DNA from: Sphingorhabdus pulchriflava
GTDB taxonomy: Bacteria; Pseudomonadota; Alphaproteobacteria; Sphingomonadales; Sphingomonadaceae
Reading direction: 5' to 3'
DNA length: 64,000 bases
Assembly (NCBI RefSeq): GCF_003367235.1
Contig: NZ_QRGP01000001.1
Location: forward strand, 558,001-622,000
In this document: piece by piece, positions 1 to 8,865 of the stretch
Layout of the letters: each line of letters begins with the position of its first letter
Numbering within the stretch: position 1 is the first letter of the stretch
Program-made: the position numbers and the translations under genes
The notes under the pieces: generated by a model
The model's input: only the letters and a program-made list of their open reading frames with translations
Told to the model about the DNA's origin: nothing
The model's database searches: none

Positions 1-151
1 GCCGCAGGGCACCCACAATCTTCCCTATGAAGACGTGCATATCCAGTGGTTGAAAGAGGCAGAGGATTGGCTGGCCAAATTCAACCCTGCCTATATCGAA
101 AGCGATGGCGACAAACCTCTACCAGTTGCGGTTAAAGTCGCTGCCAATTAA
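1..151 (+). CDS. 3' end of an unidentified gene, possibly S9-type peptidase/alpha-beta hydrolase
   Basis: An open frame (codons starting at base 2) enters from outside the window and ends with TAA at 149-151, giving 49 C-terminal residues. The tail contains GTHNLPYEDVHIQWLKEAED followed by WLAKF. A Gly-Thr-His followed by an amphipathic C-terminal helix resembles the catalytic-His end of prolyl-oligopeptidase-like (S9) hydrolases, but this is weak evidence and the rest of the gene is missing. A terminator follows within 20 bases, so this is the last gene of its unit. Confidence 0.5.
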   Translation, partial: PQGTHNLPYEDVHIQWLKEAEDWLAKFNPAYIESDGDKPLPVAVKVAAN

Positions 152-169
152 GCAAATCTGACATTGGTA

Positions 170-205
170 AAAGGGGCTGTGCAGGCTTACTGCGTAGCCC
201 TTTTT
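170..205 (+). terminator. Rho-independent terminator after the leading partial gene
   Basis: A stem of AAGGGGCTGTGCAG pairs across a GCTTA loop with CTGCGTAGCCC, with two G-T wobbles, and is followed by a run of five T (201-205). It lies about 20 bases after the stop codon at 151. Confidence 0.8.
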
Positions 206-244
206 GTTAGCATAATATTTGCGTCTGGCTGCTAAAAGGTTGCT

Positions 245-1492
245 GTGGAACAGGGACTGTCATGTGACGACACCGCAAGTTGTTCGATCGCCCAGCCTAT
301 TGACGGATGCGGTGGCGGGATCGATGTGCGCCCAGCGGCTCAGAACAAAGACGGTTTCGCATTTGTCGCGTGGAACGATTTGCGCAACGATGTTCGATTC
401 AAGTCACAATGGAACAATCTGGCCGAAAAAGCTACCGAACCGAATGCTTTCGGAGAGAGCTGGTATCTCGAATCCGCGCTTGCGGCGCTTGATCCGCGCG
501 GTGACGTTCACCTCGCCATTTTGCAAGTAGCCGGGCAGCTAGTTGGGTTGATGCCGGTGTATATGGCCGGTCGATATGCAGGCCTGCCAATCCATAATTG
601 CCAGAATTGGTTGAACTATAACGCCTTTCTTGGAACGCCGTTGATCGCCAAAGGATATGAACGGGTGTTCTGGGCCGGCATTCTGCGTCAACTGGACATA
701 AGCCCCGGAAGTGCCCTTTTTCTGCATTTGACAGGCATGGCGGTAGACGGTCCCGTGGCCAGAGCGCTGGAGGCGGAATGTAATGCGACTGGGCGGCGCT
801 TTGCGCTCTTCCATCGCGAAGAGCGAGCACTGCTCGAATGCGGCTTGTCGCCGGAGGCCTATCTGGAGGCGACGATGCGCGGCAAGAAACGCAAGGAATT
901 GCGACGGCAGCAGAATCGGTTGGCAGAACTGGGGCAATTGGAGTTTCAGCGGAGCGATGGTCGCGAGGGACTGGATGGCTGGATCGACGAATTTCTGGAA
1001 CTCGAACGGCGCGGCTGGAAGGGCAGCAACGGCTCTGCGCTTGATTGCGCGGATAGCACCCGCAATCTTTTCCGCACTGTACTGCATGGCGCTTCTACAG
1101 AGAGGAAACTGGAGCTGTTGTCACTGCGCCTTAATGGGTGCGCTATCGCCATGCTTGTCAACTTCCTGACGCCTCCGGGGGCGTTCTCTTTCAAAACAGC
1201 GTTTGACGAGGAATATGCGCGTTTCTCGCCGGGGGTATTGCTGCAGATCCACAACCTCGCCTTGCTCGAACGCGAAGGTATCGAATGGTGCGATAGCTGT
1301 GCAGCGCAGGACCACCCGATGATCGACAGCATCTGGTCAGGTCGCAGAGCGATCGGCCGATATTCGGTCGCCATAGGCGGCCCGATGCGCCGCGCGGCGT
1401 TTGCAGCATTTTTGTTTGCAGAAAAGGCGAAAGGCCGTTTGCGGCAGATCAATGCAGGAAAATCAAAACAAGCCAACGAGATGTCGTCATGA
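245..1492 (+). CDS. FemAB/CelD-like GNAT-fold acetyltransferase family protein
   Basis: The 415-residue protein has the layout of the CelD/BcsL (PF13480-like) acetyltransferase family: an N-terminal half with a conserved FGES-W-LES segment, a charged GKKRKELRRQQ segment near residues 213-223, and a second GNAT-like half ending in a C-terminal Arg/Lys tail. Members of this family modify cell-surface polysaccharide or peptidoglycan precursors, but the substrate here cannot be inferred. The start is a GTG with AAAAGG six bases upstream. The stop overlaps the next gene (ATGACC at 1489), so the two are co-translated. Confidence 0.75.
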   Translation: MEQGLSCDDTASCSIAQPIDGCGGGIDVRPAAQNKDGFAFVAWNDLRNDVRFKSQWNNLAEKATEPNAFGESWYLESALAALDPRGDVHLAILQVAGQLVGLMPVYMAGRYAGLPIHNCQNWLNYNAFLGTPLIAKGYERVFWAGILRQLDISPGSALFLHLTGMAVDGPVARALEAECNATGRRFALFHREERALLECGLSPEAYLEATMRGKKRKELRRQQNRLAELGQLEFQRSDGREGLDGWIDEFLELERRGWKGSNGSALDCADSTRNLFRTVLHGASTERKLELLSLRLNGCAIAMLVNFLTPPGAFSFKTAFDEEYARFSPGVLLQIHNLALLEREGIEWCDSCAAQDHPMIDSIWSGRRAIGRYSVAIGGPMRRAAFAAFLFAEKAKGRLRQINAGKSKQANEMSS

Positions 1493-2334
1493 CCCAGATT
1501 TTTGATGAAGATATCCGCGCGGAATTTTCGCGTAACTATCCCGAAATCCCGCATCGCCTGCGCCACAATCTGCGCGACCACCCGCTGCTGACGCTAGAGG
1601 CCTTGGCCAAATTGGGGGAAAGCCTGCCAGCTGCCTCGATCGAATATAACAAGGGTGATTTGCCAACGGGCGTTGATCCCAATTCGGATATCGCCAATGG
1701 CCTGTCGATCGGCGATACGATCCGTCATGTGGACACATGCCGCAGTTGGGCCGTGCTGAAGAATATCGAGCAGGTTCCTGAATATCGCGCGCTGCTGCTC
1801 GATCTATTGGGCGAATTGAAGCCGTTCATCGAAGCTAAGACCGGGGCGATGCTGATGCCGCAAGGGTTCATTTTCGTGTCGTCTCCCGAAGCTGTCACCC
1901 CTTACCATTTCGACCCCGAACATAACATTCTGCTGCAGCTGAAAGGCAGCAAGACGATGACGCAATTCCCTGCAGGCGACCCCGTCTATGCACCTGACGA
2001 AACGCATGAAGGCTATCACACCGGCGGGCATCGCAATCTGGTGTGGCGCGACGAGCTGGCCAAAGGGGCAACCGACTGGAGCCTTCAGCCCGGAGTGGCC
2101 GTGTTCGTCCCCGTAATGGCACCGCACCATGTGAAGGTCGGCCCGGAACCCTCCATCTCGCTATCGATAACCTGGCGTAGCGATTGGAGCTATGCCGAGG
2201 CAGATGCACGCGCCTTCAACAGCATCCTGCGCAAATCGGGTATGCACCCGCGTGCACCGGGCCGCTACCCGGCACAGAACACCGCCAAGGCCTATGCCTG
2301 GCGTGTCATAAGAAAGCTCAAAGGCACCGGCTAG
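1489..2334 (+). CDS. Cupin-like (JmjC-type fold) protein
   Basis: The 281-residue protein contains TPYHFDPEHN around residues 137-146, an H-x-D pair typical of Fe(II)-binding cupin/JmjC-like enzymes, and a later APHHVKVG segment that could supply the distal His. This matches the cupin-like oxygenase family often annotated as transcription factor jumonji in proteobacteria. The start overlaps the upstream acetyltransferase gene by four bases, and its end overlaps the convergent receptor gene by four bases. Pairing with a FemAB-like transferase suggests the two act on the same product, which is inference only. Confidence 0.7.
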   Translation: MTQIFDEDIRAEFSRNYPEIPHRLRHNLRDHPLLTLEALAKLGESLPAASIEYNKGDLPTGVDPNSDIANGLSIGDTIRHVDTCRSWAVLKNIEQVPEYRALLLDLLGELKPFIEAKTGAMLMPQGFIFVSSPEAVTPYHFDPEHNILLQLKGSKTMTQFPAGDPVYAPDETHEGYHTGGHRNLVWRDELAKGATDWSLQPGVAVFVPVMAPHHVKVGPEPSISLSITWRSDWSYAEADARAFNSILRKSGMHPRAPGRYPAQNTAKAYAWRVIRKLKGTG

Positions 2335-5018
2335 AATCGCTTCCGGAAGCTCAGTTCGAACACACGGCCCTCCGGATCCAGGAAGCCTCGCTGATAGCTC
2401 AAAGGCGTCGCGCCATTATTGTCGCGGACCTTGATATAGTCGTTGAGGACGTTCTGGACGCGAAACGCTATACGGCTACCTTTGAGAAATGGCACCTTTT
2501 TGGTCAAGTCTCCGCGCTGGTCGAGGCTGATGAACAGGAAGCTGTTCAGGCTGAACTGGTCGCTGAAATAGAGATCGCTGCTACCTGGCAGCCCACTACC
2601 ATCTGCTCGCGTTGCCCCGCGGTAGGTGCCCTCAAAGCGTAACCCCATTCCTTTGTGGAAAACCCCGCCGTTGAGGGTGAGTTCATGCTGCGGCGAGCCA
2701 CCAAGACTGCTGGTCGCCGATCCATCGAGCAGGTCAAGTACTGGAACACCGGGAGCGATCAGGATTTCGTCTTTTAGTCGATAGGTGTGGTAAAGTGCCA
2801 TCTGCCAGCGGCTTGGCGGGCCGCCGCCGGGCATCATACCCATAGGACCGCGACCACCACCAGGGCCACCCGCGCCCGGACCTCGTCCACCGCCCGGAGT
2901 GCCAGCGCCGGGGCCGCGTTGCTGCTGCTTGCCGATTGGGCCGGACATGTTGAATCCCCAGCGGATGCGTTCTGACCGCTCTTCGGCAAAATTCACCGGT
3001 CGCTGGTCAAGCCGGATCAATTCGCCGTTGGCATCGCGCGTAACGCGACCTGGAAATGCGGTTTCGATTTCGGGGGTCAGCAACGGGAAGGAAGCAGTTG
3101 TATCCTTGCTCTTATTCTTGAAATACTCGAACTGAAGGCTCAAGCCTTCGACGAATTTGGGACTCCAATCGAGTCCGATTTTCAGGTCTTTTCGGCTTTC
3201 CGCCAGCAAAGCAGGGTTGCCTCCGCTGACGACGTCAATGAACCGACTCTCGCCGCGGACAAAGTCATAATAAGCGACATTCGGCGTCACTATCGTCGGA
3301 TTGCCTAACTGGCCAAGGCCGGGGGCATTTTCGTCGCCGATGATCGAAGCGGAAACCGTGACGCCTTCTATTGGCGACCAGCGCAATCCAGCCCCATATT
3401 CGATTAAAGTGCCAAAATCCGACAGGTCCGAAAAACCCATATTGCCGTTGATCGACAGGTCACCAATGCCGCCAAGCGCGCCAACGCCTCGTTCAAGCAA
3501 AGGCAGTTCGACATTAAACGCGCTGTTGATGTTATCGCGGTTCAGCCCGACGGACGTCACGACGCCGCGACGGCTGGCGGTGCTATCGATGGTCTGCCGG
3601 TCATAGCCGTTGCGGATGGTCATCTGCACTTCGCCGGCCGGCATTTCGAATAGCGTGCCAGAAAAGGTGCTGCGCAGCGACAAGGTGCCCGTCGTGCTGT
3701 CGGCTGTGTCCGGCGCAGTAAATAACAGGCTAGTCCCGAGATCGGCGGCAAAGGGATTGATTGTGCCCGCCGCTATTCCAGCGCGCAGGTCTGTATAATC
3801 GCCATTGGTCTGGGTAACCGTTTCGGTATCGACCAAGGTATAATCGCCGGTCAGCGCAAGCCGCCAGTCGGCGAGCAGGGTGTTAAACGACACGCCACCT
3901 TGCGCGGTGTGCGTCTTGACGTCGCGTGTCAGCGGGCGCGGTTCGGTAAAATAGCGGTTCAGCGTGACGTCGGTTGCAAAGGGCGAATACGGGTTTGATG
4001 CGGGGACAGCCAGGCTGGCGAAAGGCAAGCCCAGCAGGCTGTGCTGATCCTGCACCTCGAAACGCCCGTTGATCGACAGGTTGGTTTGCGGTCCGAGCAG
4101 TTTGCTCCAGGTCGCGTTGGTCGAGAAACGCTGTGAACTGGGCTGCAATGTCCGGTATGATCCAATATCGCCATTGGCGGCATTGTTTGCATTTGCTGCA
4201 AAGCCTGCAAGTGTGGGGGAGGAAGGTACACCCGCAATCGTCACTATTTGCCCTGCAATAGCGCTCAATGCCGGGTCGATTTCACCGCCTATGCCCGAAC
4301 CGGTTACATTACCGGCCAAAGCATAGGGAGCCGACGCAGAACTTGGCAGGATCGAACGTTCGTCTTCGGTAATCCGGCTGCTGCTTTCGAATTCGGTATC
4401 AATGTTGAGCCGGTTGTCCTTGCCGATGCGGGTGAAGGTGGCTTCAAACTCTTTGGTTGTAAAGCCGCCTTTTTCTGGCATTTCGAAGTCATGCTCGACG
4501 TTGAACGACGCAAAATCATCCTTCAGGATGAAATTGACGACGCGCTGGTCAGGGCGAAAGCCATATTTTAGCGCAACTTCTTCCGGAAAAATCTGCACCT
4601 GCCTGATTGCCTCTGGGGGCAGGTCGCGTAATTCGCGGAAACTCGATACACGTTGCCCGTTGAGCAGGATGACCGGCGGGCCGCCACCGCCACGTCCGCG
4701 CCCCGATCCTGCTTGTGGCGCGACTGCGGCCAAAAGATCAGTGATCGAGGACGCTCCGATAGCCGTGATATCATCTTCGGACAGTTCGTCGATAGGAGGG
4801 GCGTCGGTATCGACCGCCCCTCGGATTCGCGTCGCTGTAACGATGATGTCAGGCGTTGAGCTGTCGTCTTCGACCGACTCGGCCTCAACAGAAGCGGCTT
4901 CATCACCGGGAACCTCTGTAGCTGCTTCGTCAGCGGCATACGCGACGGATGGCATGGCAATGCCTACCGACAACGCAAGCAAGCTGGCGGAATATATTGG
5001 TATACGCAGTGATAGCAT
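2331..5018 (-). CDS. TonB-dependent outer-membrane receptor
   Basis: The 895-residue protein starts with a Sec signal peptide (hydrophobic LLALSVGIAM, likely cut after AYA near residue 28). It continues with a TonB-box-like DIIVTATRIRG around residues 57-67 and a plug domain containing VILLNGQRV. A long beta-barrel follows, ending in ELSFRKRF with the terminal Phe needed for outer-membrane insertion. An unusual Gly/Pro-rich stretch with repeated GPGAG and PGGGRGP units interrupts the barrel around residues 695-735. The ligand is unknown. It is convergent with the cupin-like gene and divergent from infA. Confidence 0.9.
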   Translation of the reverse strand: MLSLRIPIYSASLLALSVGIAMPSVAYAADEAATEVPGDEAASVEAESVEDDSSTPDIIVTATRIRGAVDTDAPPIDELSEDDITAIGASSITDLLAAVAPQAGSGRGRGGGGPPVILLNGQRVSSFRELRDLPPEAIRQVQIFPEEVALKYGFRPDQRVVNFILKDDFASFNVEHDFEMPEKGGFTTKEFEATFTRIGKDNRLNIDTEFESSSRITEDERSILPSSASAPYALAGNVTGSGIGGEIDPALSAIAGQIVTIAGVPSSPTLAGFAANANNAANGDIGSYRTLQPSSQRFSTNATWSKLLGPQTNLSINGRFEVQDQHSLLGLPFASLAVPASNPYSPFATDVTLNRYFTEPRPLTRDVKTHTAQGGVSFNTLLADWRLALTGDYTLVDTETVTQTNGDYTDLRAGIAAGTINPFAADLGTSLLFTAPDTADSTTGTLSLRSTFSGTLFEMPAGEVQMTIRNGYDRQTIDSTASRRGVVTSVGLNRDNINSAFNVELPLLERGVGALGGIGDLSINGNMGFSDLSDFGTLIEYGAGLRWSPIEGVTVSASIIGDENAPGLGQLGNPTIVTPNVAYYDFVRGESRFIDVVSGGNPALLAESRKDLKIGLDWSPKFVEGLSLQFEYFKNKSKDTTASFPLLTPEIETAFPGRVTRDANGELIRLDQRPVNFAEERSERIRWGFNMSGPIGKQQQRGPGAGTPGGGRGPGAGGPGGGRGPMGMMPGGGPPSRWQMALYHTYRLKDEILIAPGVPVLDLLDGSATSSLGGSPQHELTLNGGVFHKGMGLRFEGTYRGATRADGSGLPGSSDLYFSDQFSLNSFLFISLDQRGDLTKKVPFLKGSRIAFRVQNVLNDYIKVRDNNGATPLSYQRGFLDPEGRVFELSFRKRF

Positions 5019-5231
5019 GGGGAGAGGGGTCCGTTTTTATCTGTTTTCGTGCCGCCTTTATCGCGGCAAGCTGTCGCAAGCACAGCCCTAACATGTCTTA
5101 TTTTGTCGCAGTAATAGGGTGAAAGCCCCATATTATTAGACCAACATCATACGTGCGCACACTCTTTCCTTTTAGCTGCTTTGACGTTAAGGGCGCTCAC
5201 ATTAACGACCACCGAATTCTGCAGGGGCTGA

Positions 5232-5450
5232 ATGGCTAAGGAAGAACTCATCGAAATGCGTGGTACGGTGCGCGAATTGCTGCCCAATGCCATGTTCCGC
5301 GTCGAACTTGAAAATGGCCATGAAGTGCTTGGCCATACCGCCGGCAAGATGCGAAAAAACCGCATCCGCGTGCTGGTGGGTGATGAAGTTCTTTGCGAAA
5401 TGACCCCTTATGATCTGACCAAAGGCCGGATCACATATCGTTTCAAGTAA
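5232..5450 (+). CDS. infA: Translation initiation factor IF-1
   Basis: The 72-residue protein is the standard length and sequence type for IF-1: [20 protein letters not shown] at the start, [18 protein letters not shown] in the centre and a C-terminal GRITYRFK. It is a single S1/OB fold that binds the ribosomal A site during initiation. GGGG sits at 5224-5227, just upstream of the ATG. It heads a run with maf, an RNase E/G-like gene and yacG, a common alphaproteobacterial arrangement. Confidence 0.97.
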   Translation: MAKEELIEMRGTVRELLPNAMFRVELENGHEVLGHTAGKMRKNRIRVLVGDEVLCEMTPYDLTKGRITYRFK

Positions 5451-5463
5451 CGGATAGCGGCCC

Positions 5464-6033
5464 TTGCGGCTTGTTCTCGCATCCTCATCTCCCCGCCGTC
5501 GCGACTTATTGGCGCGCATTGGCATTGTGCCGGACCGGATAGCATCCCCTGACATCGACGAAACACCGCGCAAAGGAGAAATGGCGCGCGTTTATGCACT
5601 TCGTCTGGCGATCGAAAAAGCCCATGCCGTCGCGCGTGAAGCGGACGAAGTTGTTGTAGCGGGGGATACAACAGTGGCCGTCGGTCGGCGGATACTCCCA
5701 CAAGCCGCCGATGTAGATATGCAGCGAACGTTTCTGGAGTTGCTCAGCGGACGCCGCCACCATGTGTGGAGTGCAGTGTGCGTAATAGACACAGAGGGAC
5801 GCGCGCGTAGCCGGATCAGCGACAGCATTGTTCGTTTCAAACGTCTCAGCGCTGCCGAGATCGAAGCTTATATCGCCAGCGGCGAAGGGCTCGGTAAAGC
5901 GGGCGGCTATGCCATCCAGGGCAGGGCAGAGGCACTCATTGACTGGATGGCGGGCAGCCATTCGGGTGTGGTCGGCTTGCCGCTCTATGAAACGCGCGCT
6001 CTGCTGAGGGCATCCGGCTATTCGGTCGAATGA
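5464..6033 (+). CDS. maf: Maf-family nucleoside triphosphate pyrophosphatase
   Basis: The 189-residue protein opens with LVLASSSPRRRDLL, the signature Maf substrate-binding segment. It also has VVAGDTTV, with the catalytic Asp, and KAGGYAIQGRA toward the C-terminus. Maf proteins hydrolyse non-canonical or regular NTPs to monophosphates and have been linked to septum inhibition. The start is TTG, chosen because it begins exactly at the conserved N-terminus; no closer ATG exists. The stop overlaps the next gene by four bases (ATGA). Confidence 0.93.
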   Translation: MRLVLASSSPRRRDLLARIGIVPDRIASPDIDETPRKGEMARVYALRLAIEKAHAVAREADEVVVAGDTTVAVGRRILPQAADVDMQRTFLELLSGRRHHVWSAVCVIDTEGRARSRISDSIVRFKRLSAAEIEAYIASGEGLGKAGGYAIQGRAEALIDWMAGSHSGVVGLPLYETRALLRASGYSVE

Positions 6034-7136
6034 CAACCAGCCTGCTTTGGGATGCAGGGCCGGGCGAAGTTCGCGCCGGTTTGGTTGAAGATGGAAAGCT
6101 CATCGAATTTCGCATTTTCCGACAACTTGAACATTTATCGATGCCGTTGGCCGCAGGCGAAAAATATTCAGCGCGGGTTGTAAACCGAACTGGACCGAAT
6201 AAGGCTCTTGTCACAATAGGCGGCGGGGTGGATGCGATATTACAGCCCGCAGCGCAATTCACCGATGGGCAACTGCTTGTTGTAGAAATGACGCGTGCAC
6301 CCGTTCCTGAACCCGGGCGATGGAAATTGCCGCTGGTGCGCGCAGTGCCTGATAGCCAAGCTACGGCGCCGCTAGGATGGCAACGGGGCGACTCGCCAGA
6401 ACAGTCTTTCGCCCGCATGATGGCTGCAAAAGCCGATCAGCTTGTCTGCTCGACCCCACAGGTCGCAAATGATTTGCGAGCGATGGTGGGCGACGCCAAG
6501 CCAGTGCACATTGACGCGGACACGATTGCAGATGCCGATTTTGATTCACTTGCCGAGATGTCCGTCACTGGCGAGTTTCCCATTGAGGGCGGAATGCTGA
6601 CCATCGAGCGAACGCGTGCGATGACGATGATAGATATCGATGGTGGCAGCGGTGCGATGACGCTGAACCTCGCTGCTGCTCGCGAGATTCCCCGCTTGTT
6701 GCAACTGCTCGATATTGGTGGCCAGATTGGCATCGATTTCCTGACGCTGCCAGACCGTGCGGCCAGGCAGGCTCTGGATGCAGCGCTGACTGAATCCTGT
6801 AAGAAACTCGGCTCGCATGAAAGAACTGCCGTCAATGGGTTCGGTTTCGTGCAGATTGTCAGACCGCGAAATGGGGCATCTGTCCAGGAGATATTATGTG
6901 GAATCACTCCCGGACGTCTATCGCTGGACAGTAAGGCTATAGCCCTGTTGCGGGCGACAGCGGTTTCAACAGGGCATGGCTGTCGAACCTTGACTGCGCC
7001 GCCCAAAATTATCGAACGGATAAAGCGATGGCCCGACACATTGGCCAAGTTGCGATTGTCACTTGGTACCGATATTGAACTGGTTTCCGACTCGTCAGTG
7101 ACGGGCTATGGACATGTTCATGTCAGCCAAAGCTAA
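6030..7136 (+). CDS. Ribonuclease E/G family protein (short form)
   Basis: The 368-residue protein is shorter than RNase E or RNase G but keeps the family core. An S1-like N-terminal part is followed by MTMIDIDGGSG near residues 190-200 and IGIDFLTLPD near 233-242, which correspond to the two catalytic Asp loops (Mg2+ site) of RNase E/G. The C-terminal zinc-link and small domain are not apparent. It lies between maf and yacG, where alphaproteobacteria commonly carry this short homologue, so a role in RNA processing is likely but unproven. Confidence 0.85.
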   Translation: MTTSLLWDAGPGEVRAGLVEDGKLIEFRIFRQLEHLSMPLAAGEKYSARVVNRTGPNKALVTIGGGVDAILQPAAQFTDGQLLVVEMTRAPVPEPGRWKLPLVRAVPDSQATAPLGWQRGDSPEQSFARMMAAKADQLVCSTPQVANDLRAMVGDAKPVHIDADTIADADFDSLAEMSVTGEFPIEGGMLTIERTRAMTMIDIDGGSGAMTLNLAAAREIPRLLQLLDIGGQIGIDFLTLPDRAARQALDAALTESCKKLGSHERTAVNGFGFVQIVRPRNGASVQEILCGITPGRLSLDSKAIALLRATAVSTGHGCRTLTAPPKIIERIKRWPDTLAKLRLSLGTDIELVSDSSVTGYGHVHVSQS

Positions 7137-7293
7137 AACCGCCAAATGCCCACTTTGTGGGAAGCCCGAATCCATTGAACATAAGCCCTTTTGTAGCAAG
7201 GGCTGCAAGGATCGCGATCTGTTGCAATGGCTGGGCGAGGGGTACAGGATGAAAGGTCCACCTGCCGATCCTGATTTCCCCGAAGAGGTTTGA
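7108..7293 (+). CDS. yacG: DNA gyrase inhibitor YacG (zinc-binding)
   Basis: The 61-residue protein has the C4 zinc site of YacG: CPLCGKP at residues 14-20 and CSKGCKDRDLLQWL at residues 28-41. Length and motif spacing match the family, which binds GyrB and inhibits gyrase. The first ATG lies inside the end of the upstream RNase gene; an alternative in-frame ATG at 7120 would remove four residues, and neither has a strong ribosome binding site. It is the last gene of the infA-maf-RNase run. Confidence 0.92.
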   Translation: MDMFMSAKAKTAKCPLCGKPESIEHKPFCSKGCKDRDLLQWLGEGYRMKGPPADPDFPEEV

Positions 7294-7375
7294 ATTAGGG
7301 GCTGGACAAGGCACCGTCGCCCTGCCTATAGGCGTCGCTCCAAATCGCGGTGTATCGATGGAAACACCGTCAGAT

Positions 7376-7451
7376 GCCTCGGTAGCTCAGTTGGTAGAGC
7401 AGCGGATTGAAAATCCGCGTGTCGGTGGTTCGAATCCGCCCCGAGGCACCA
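7376..7451 (+). tRNA. tRNA-Phe (GAA)
   Basis: A complete 76-nt cloverleaf. The acceptor stem GCCTCGG pairs with CCGAGGC, the D-arm contains TAGCTCAGTTGG, the anticodon stem-loop GCGGA-TTGAAAA-TCCGC gives anticodon GAA, and the T-loop is GGTTCGAATCC. The CCA end is encoded at 7449-7451. Confidence 0.98.
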
Positions 7452-7561
7452 CTTCCCGCAAAATTGTTGCATATGTGCCAAGGTGTTAGAGTGGCCTGAC
7501 AGCGATGCAAAAAAAGGCGGCCGGGTTACCCCGACCGCCACATTCTTGCAAAACCTGTGAC

Positions 7562-8812
7562 TTAGATGCGTTCGATGATGATCGCAGGGGCCATGCCGCC
7601 CGCCGCACACATGGTGACGAGGCCATAGCGGCCGCCCGAGCGTTCCAGTTCGTCGAGCGCGGTGCCGATCAGGATCGAACCGGTGGCGCCAATCGGGTGG
7701 CCAAGGGCGCAGGCGCCGCCATTGATGTTCACCTTGTCGCGATCAAGATTCAGATCGCGAATGAACTTCTCGGCAACCACGGCAAAAGCTTCGTTGATTT
7801 CCCATACGTCGATATCTTCGACCTTGAGGCCTGCCTTCTCAAGCACCTTCTTCGCTGCCGGAACCGGTGCGTTGAGCATCAGTGTGGGGCAATCGCCGAT
7901 ATTGGCATAGGCGACGATGCGACCACGGGGTTTCAGGCCGTTTTTGTCCGCATAATCCTTCGATGTGATCAACAGCGCCGCTGCGCCATCAACCACGCCC
8001 GAACTGTTGCCGGCATGGTGGAAATGCTCGATCTTCAGATCCGGATAGCGACGGTTGATCTGGTTGCGGAAGGTGTTGCCGCCACCGAGATCGAAATCGG
8101 CTATGCCTGCAAAGCTGGGCTTGAGTGCGGCGAGGCCTTCGGCAGTCGTTTCCGGACGCGGGAATTCTTCATGGTCGAGTGCGACAGTGCCGTCTTCGTT
8201 ATAGACGGTGACCACCGAGTGGTCGAAACGGCCTTCGCGGATCGCGCGGGCAGCCTTTTCCTGGCTCGACAGCGCAAGCGCGTCGAGTTCTTCGCGCGTG
8301 ATGCCTTCCATGCTGGCAATGGCGTCGCCGCAAATGCCCTGATGCGACTGCGGGTGAATGGCATCGAGCGCCGCATTGCCCGAACCCATGCCGAGCGGCT
8401 TGATTCCGGCATTGGCAAGTTCAGCGCCATAGGCTGCCGTGAAGCTCATCATTTCGGTGCCGCCTGCGATGACGCAGTCTTCCATGCCCGACATGACTGT
8501 GGCAGCTGCCAGGTTCACCGAGGTGATGCCGCCGCCACAAAAGCGGTCGAGGGTGGTACCCGAAGCCGTAATGTCATAACCGGCGGCGAGCGCCGCCATG
8601 CGGCCCATGTCGCCACCTTGCTTGCCGTTCTGGCTGGAAGTCGACCAGATGATGTCGTCGACGGTCGAGGTTTCGAGATTGTTGCGATCCTTGAGTGCTT
8701 TGAGCACGGTTGCCGCCAGATGCTGCGGGTGGAGATGCGACAATGCGCCTTTGCCGGGCTTGCCTACCCCGCGCGGGGTACGAACTGCGTCTATTATATA
8801 TGCTTCTGCCAT
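7562..8812 (-). CDS. Acetyl-CoA C-acetyltransferase (thiolase)
   Basis: The 416-residue protein is a typical thiolase. The nucleophile Cys92 lies in DRFCGGGITSVN, the catalytic His in GGACALGHPIGATGS, and the second Cys in VTMCAAGGMAPA near the C-terminus. The enzyme cleaves or forms acetoacetyl/3-ketoacyl-CoA, in fatty-acid degradation or polyhydroxyalkanoate metabolism. The ATG at 8812 is chosen because the conserved AYIIDAVRTPRG begins there; the frame is open further upstream but that extension is not thiolase-like. The SDR gene upstream is on the same strand, about 50 bases away, consistent with an acyl-CoA operon. Confidence 0.93.
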   Translation of the reverse strand: MAEAYIIDAVRTPRGVGKPGKGALSHLHPQHLAATVLKALKDRNNLETSTVDDIIWSTSSQNGKQGGDMGRMAALAAGYDITASGTTLDRFCGGGITSVNLAAATVMSGMEDCVIAGGTEMMSFTAAYGAELANAGIKPLGMGSGNAALDAIHPQSHQGICGDAIASMEGITREELDALALSSQEKAARAIREGRFDHSVVTVYNEDGTVALDHEEFPRPETTAEGLAALKPSFAGIADFDLGGGNTFRNQINRRYPDLKIEHFHHAGNSSGVVDGAAALLITSKDYADKNGLKPRGRIVAYANIGDCPTLMLNAPVPAAKKVLEKAGLKVEDIDVWEINEAFAVVAEKFIRDLNLDRDKVNINGGACALGHPIGATGSILIGTALDELERSGGRYGLVTMCAAGGMAPAIIIERI

Positions 8813-8865
8813 GGGATTATCCTTTCTGTGACAATCAACGAGGGGCCATGTGGCTTTCCTGATTT

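Noticed and set aside
5170-5205. Promoter TTGACG with a weak -10 near 5195 for infA
   Set aside because: The -10 element is poor and spacing is uncertain; not strong enough to list as a feature.
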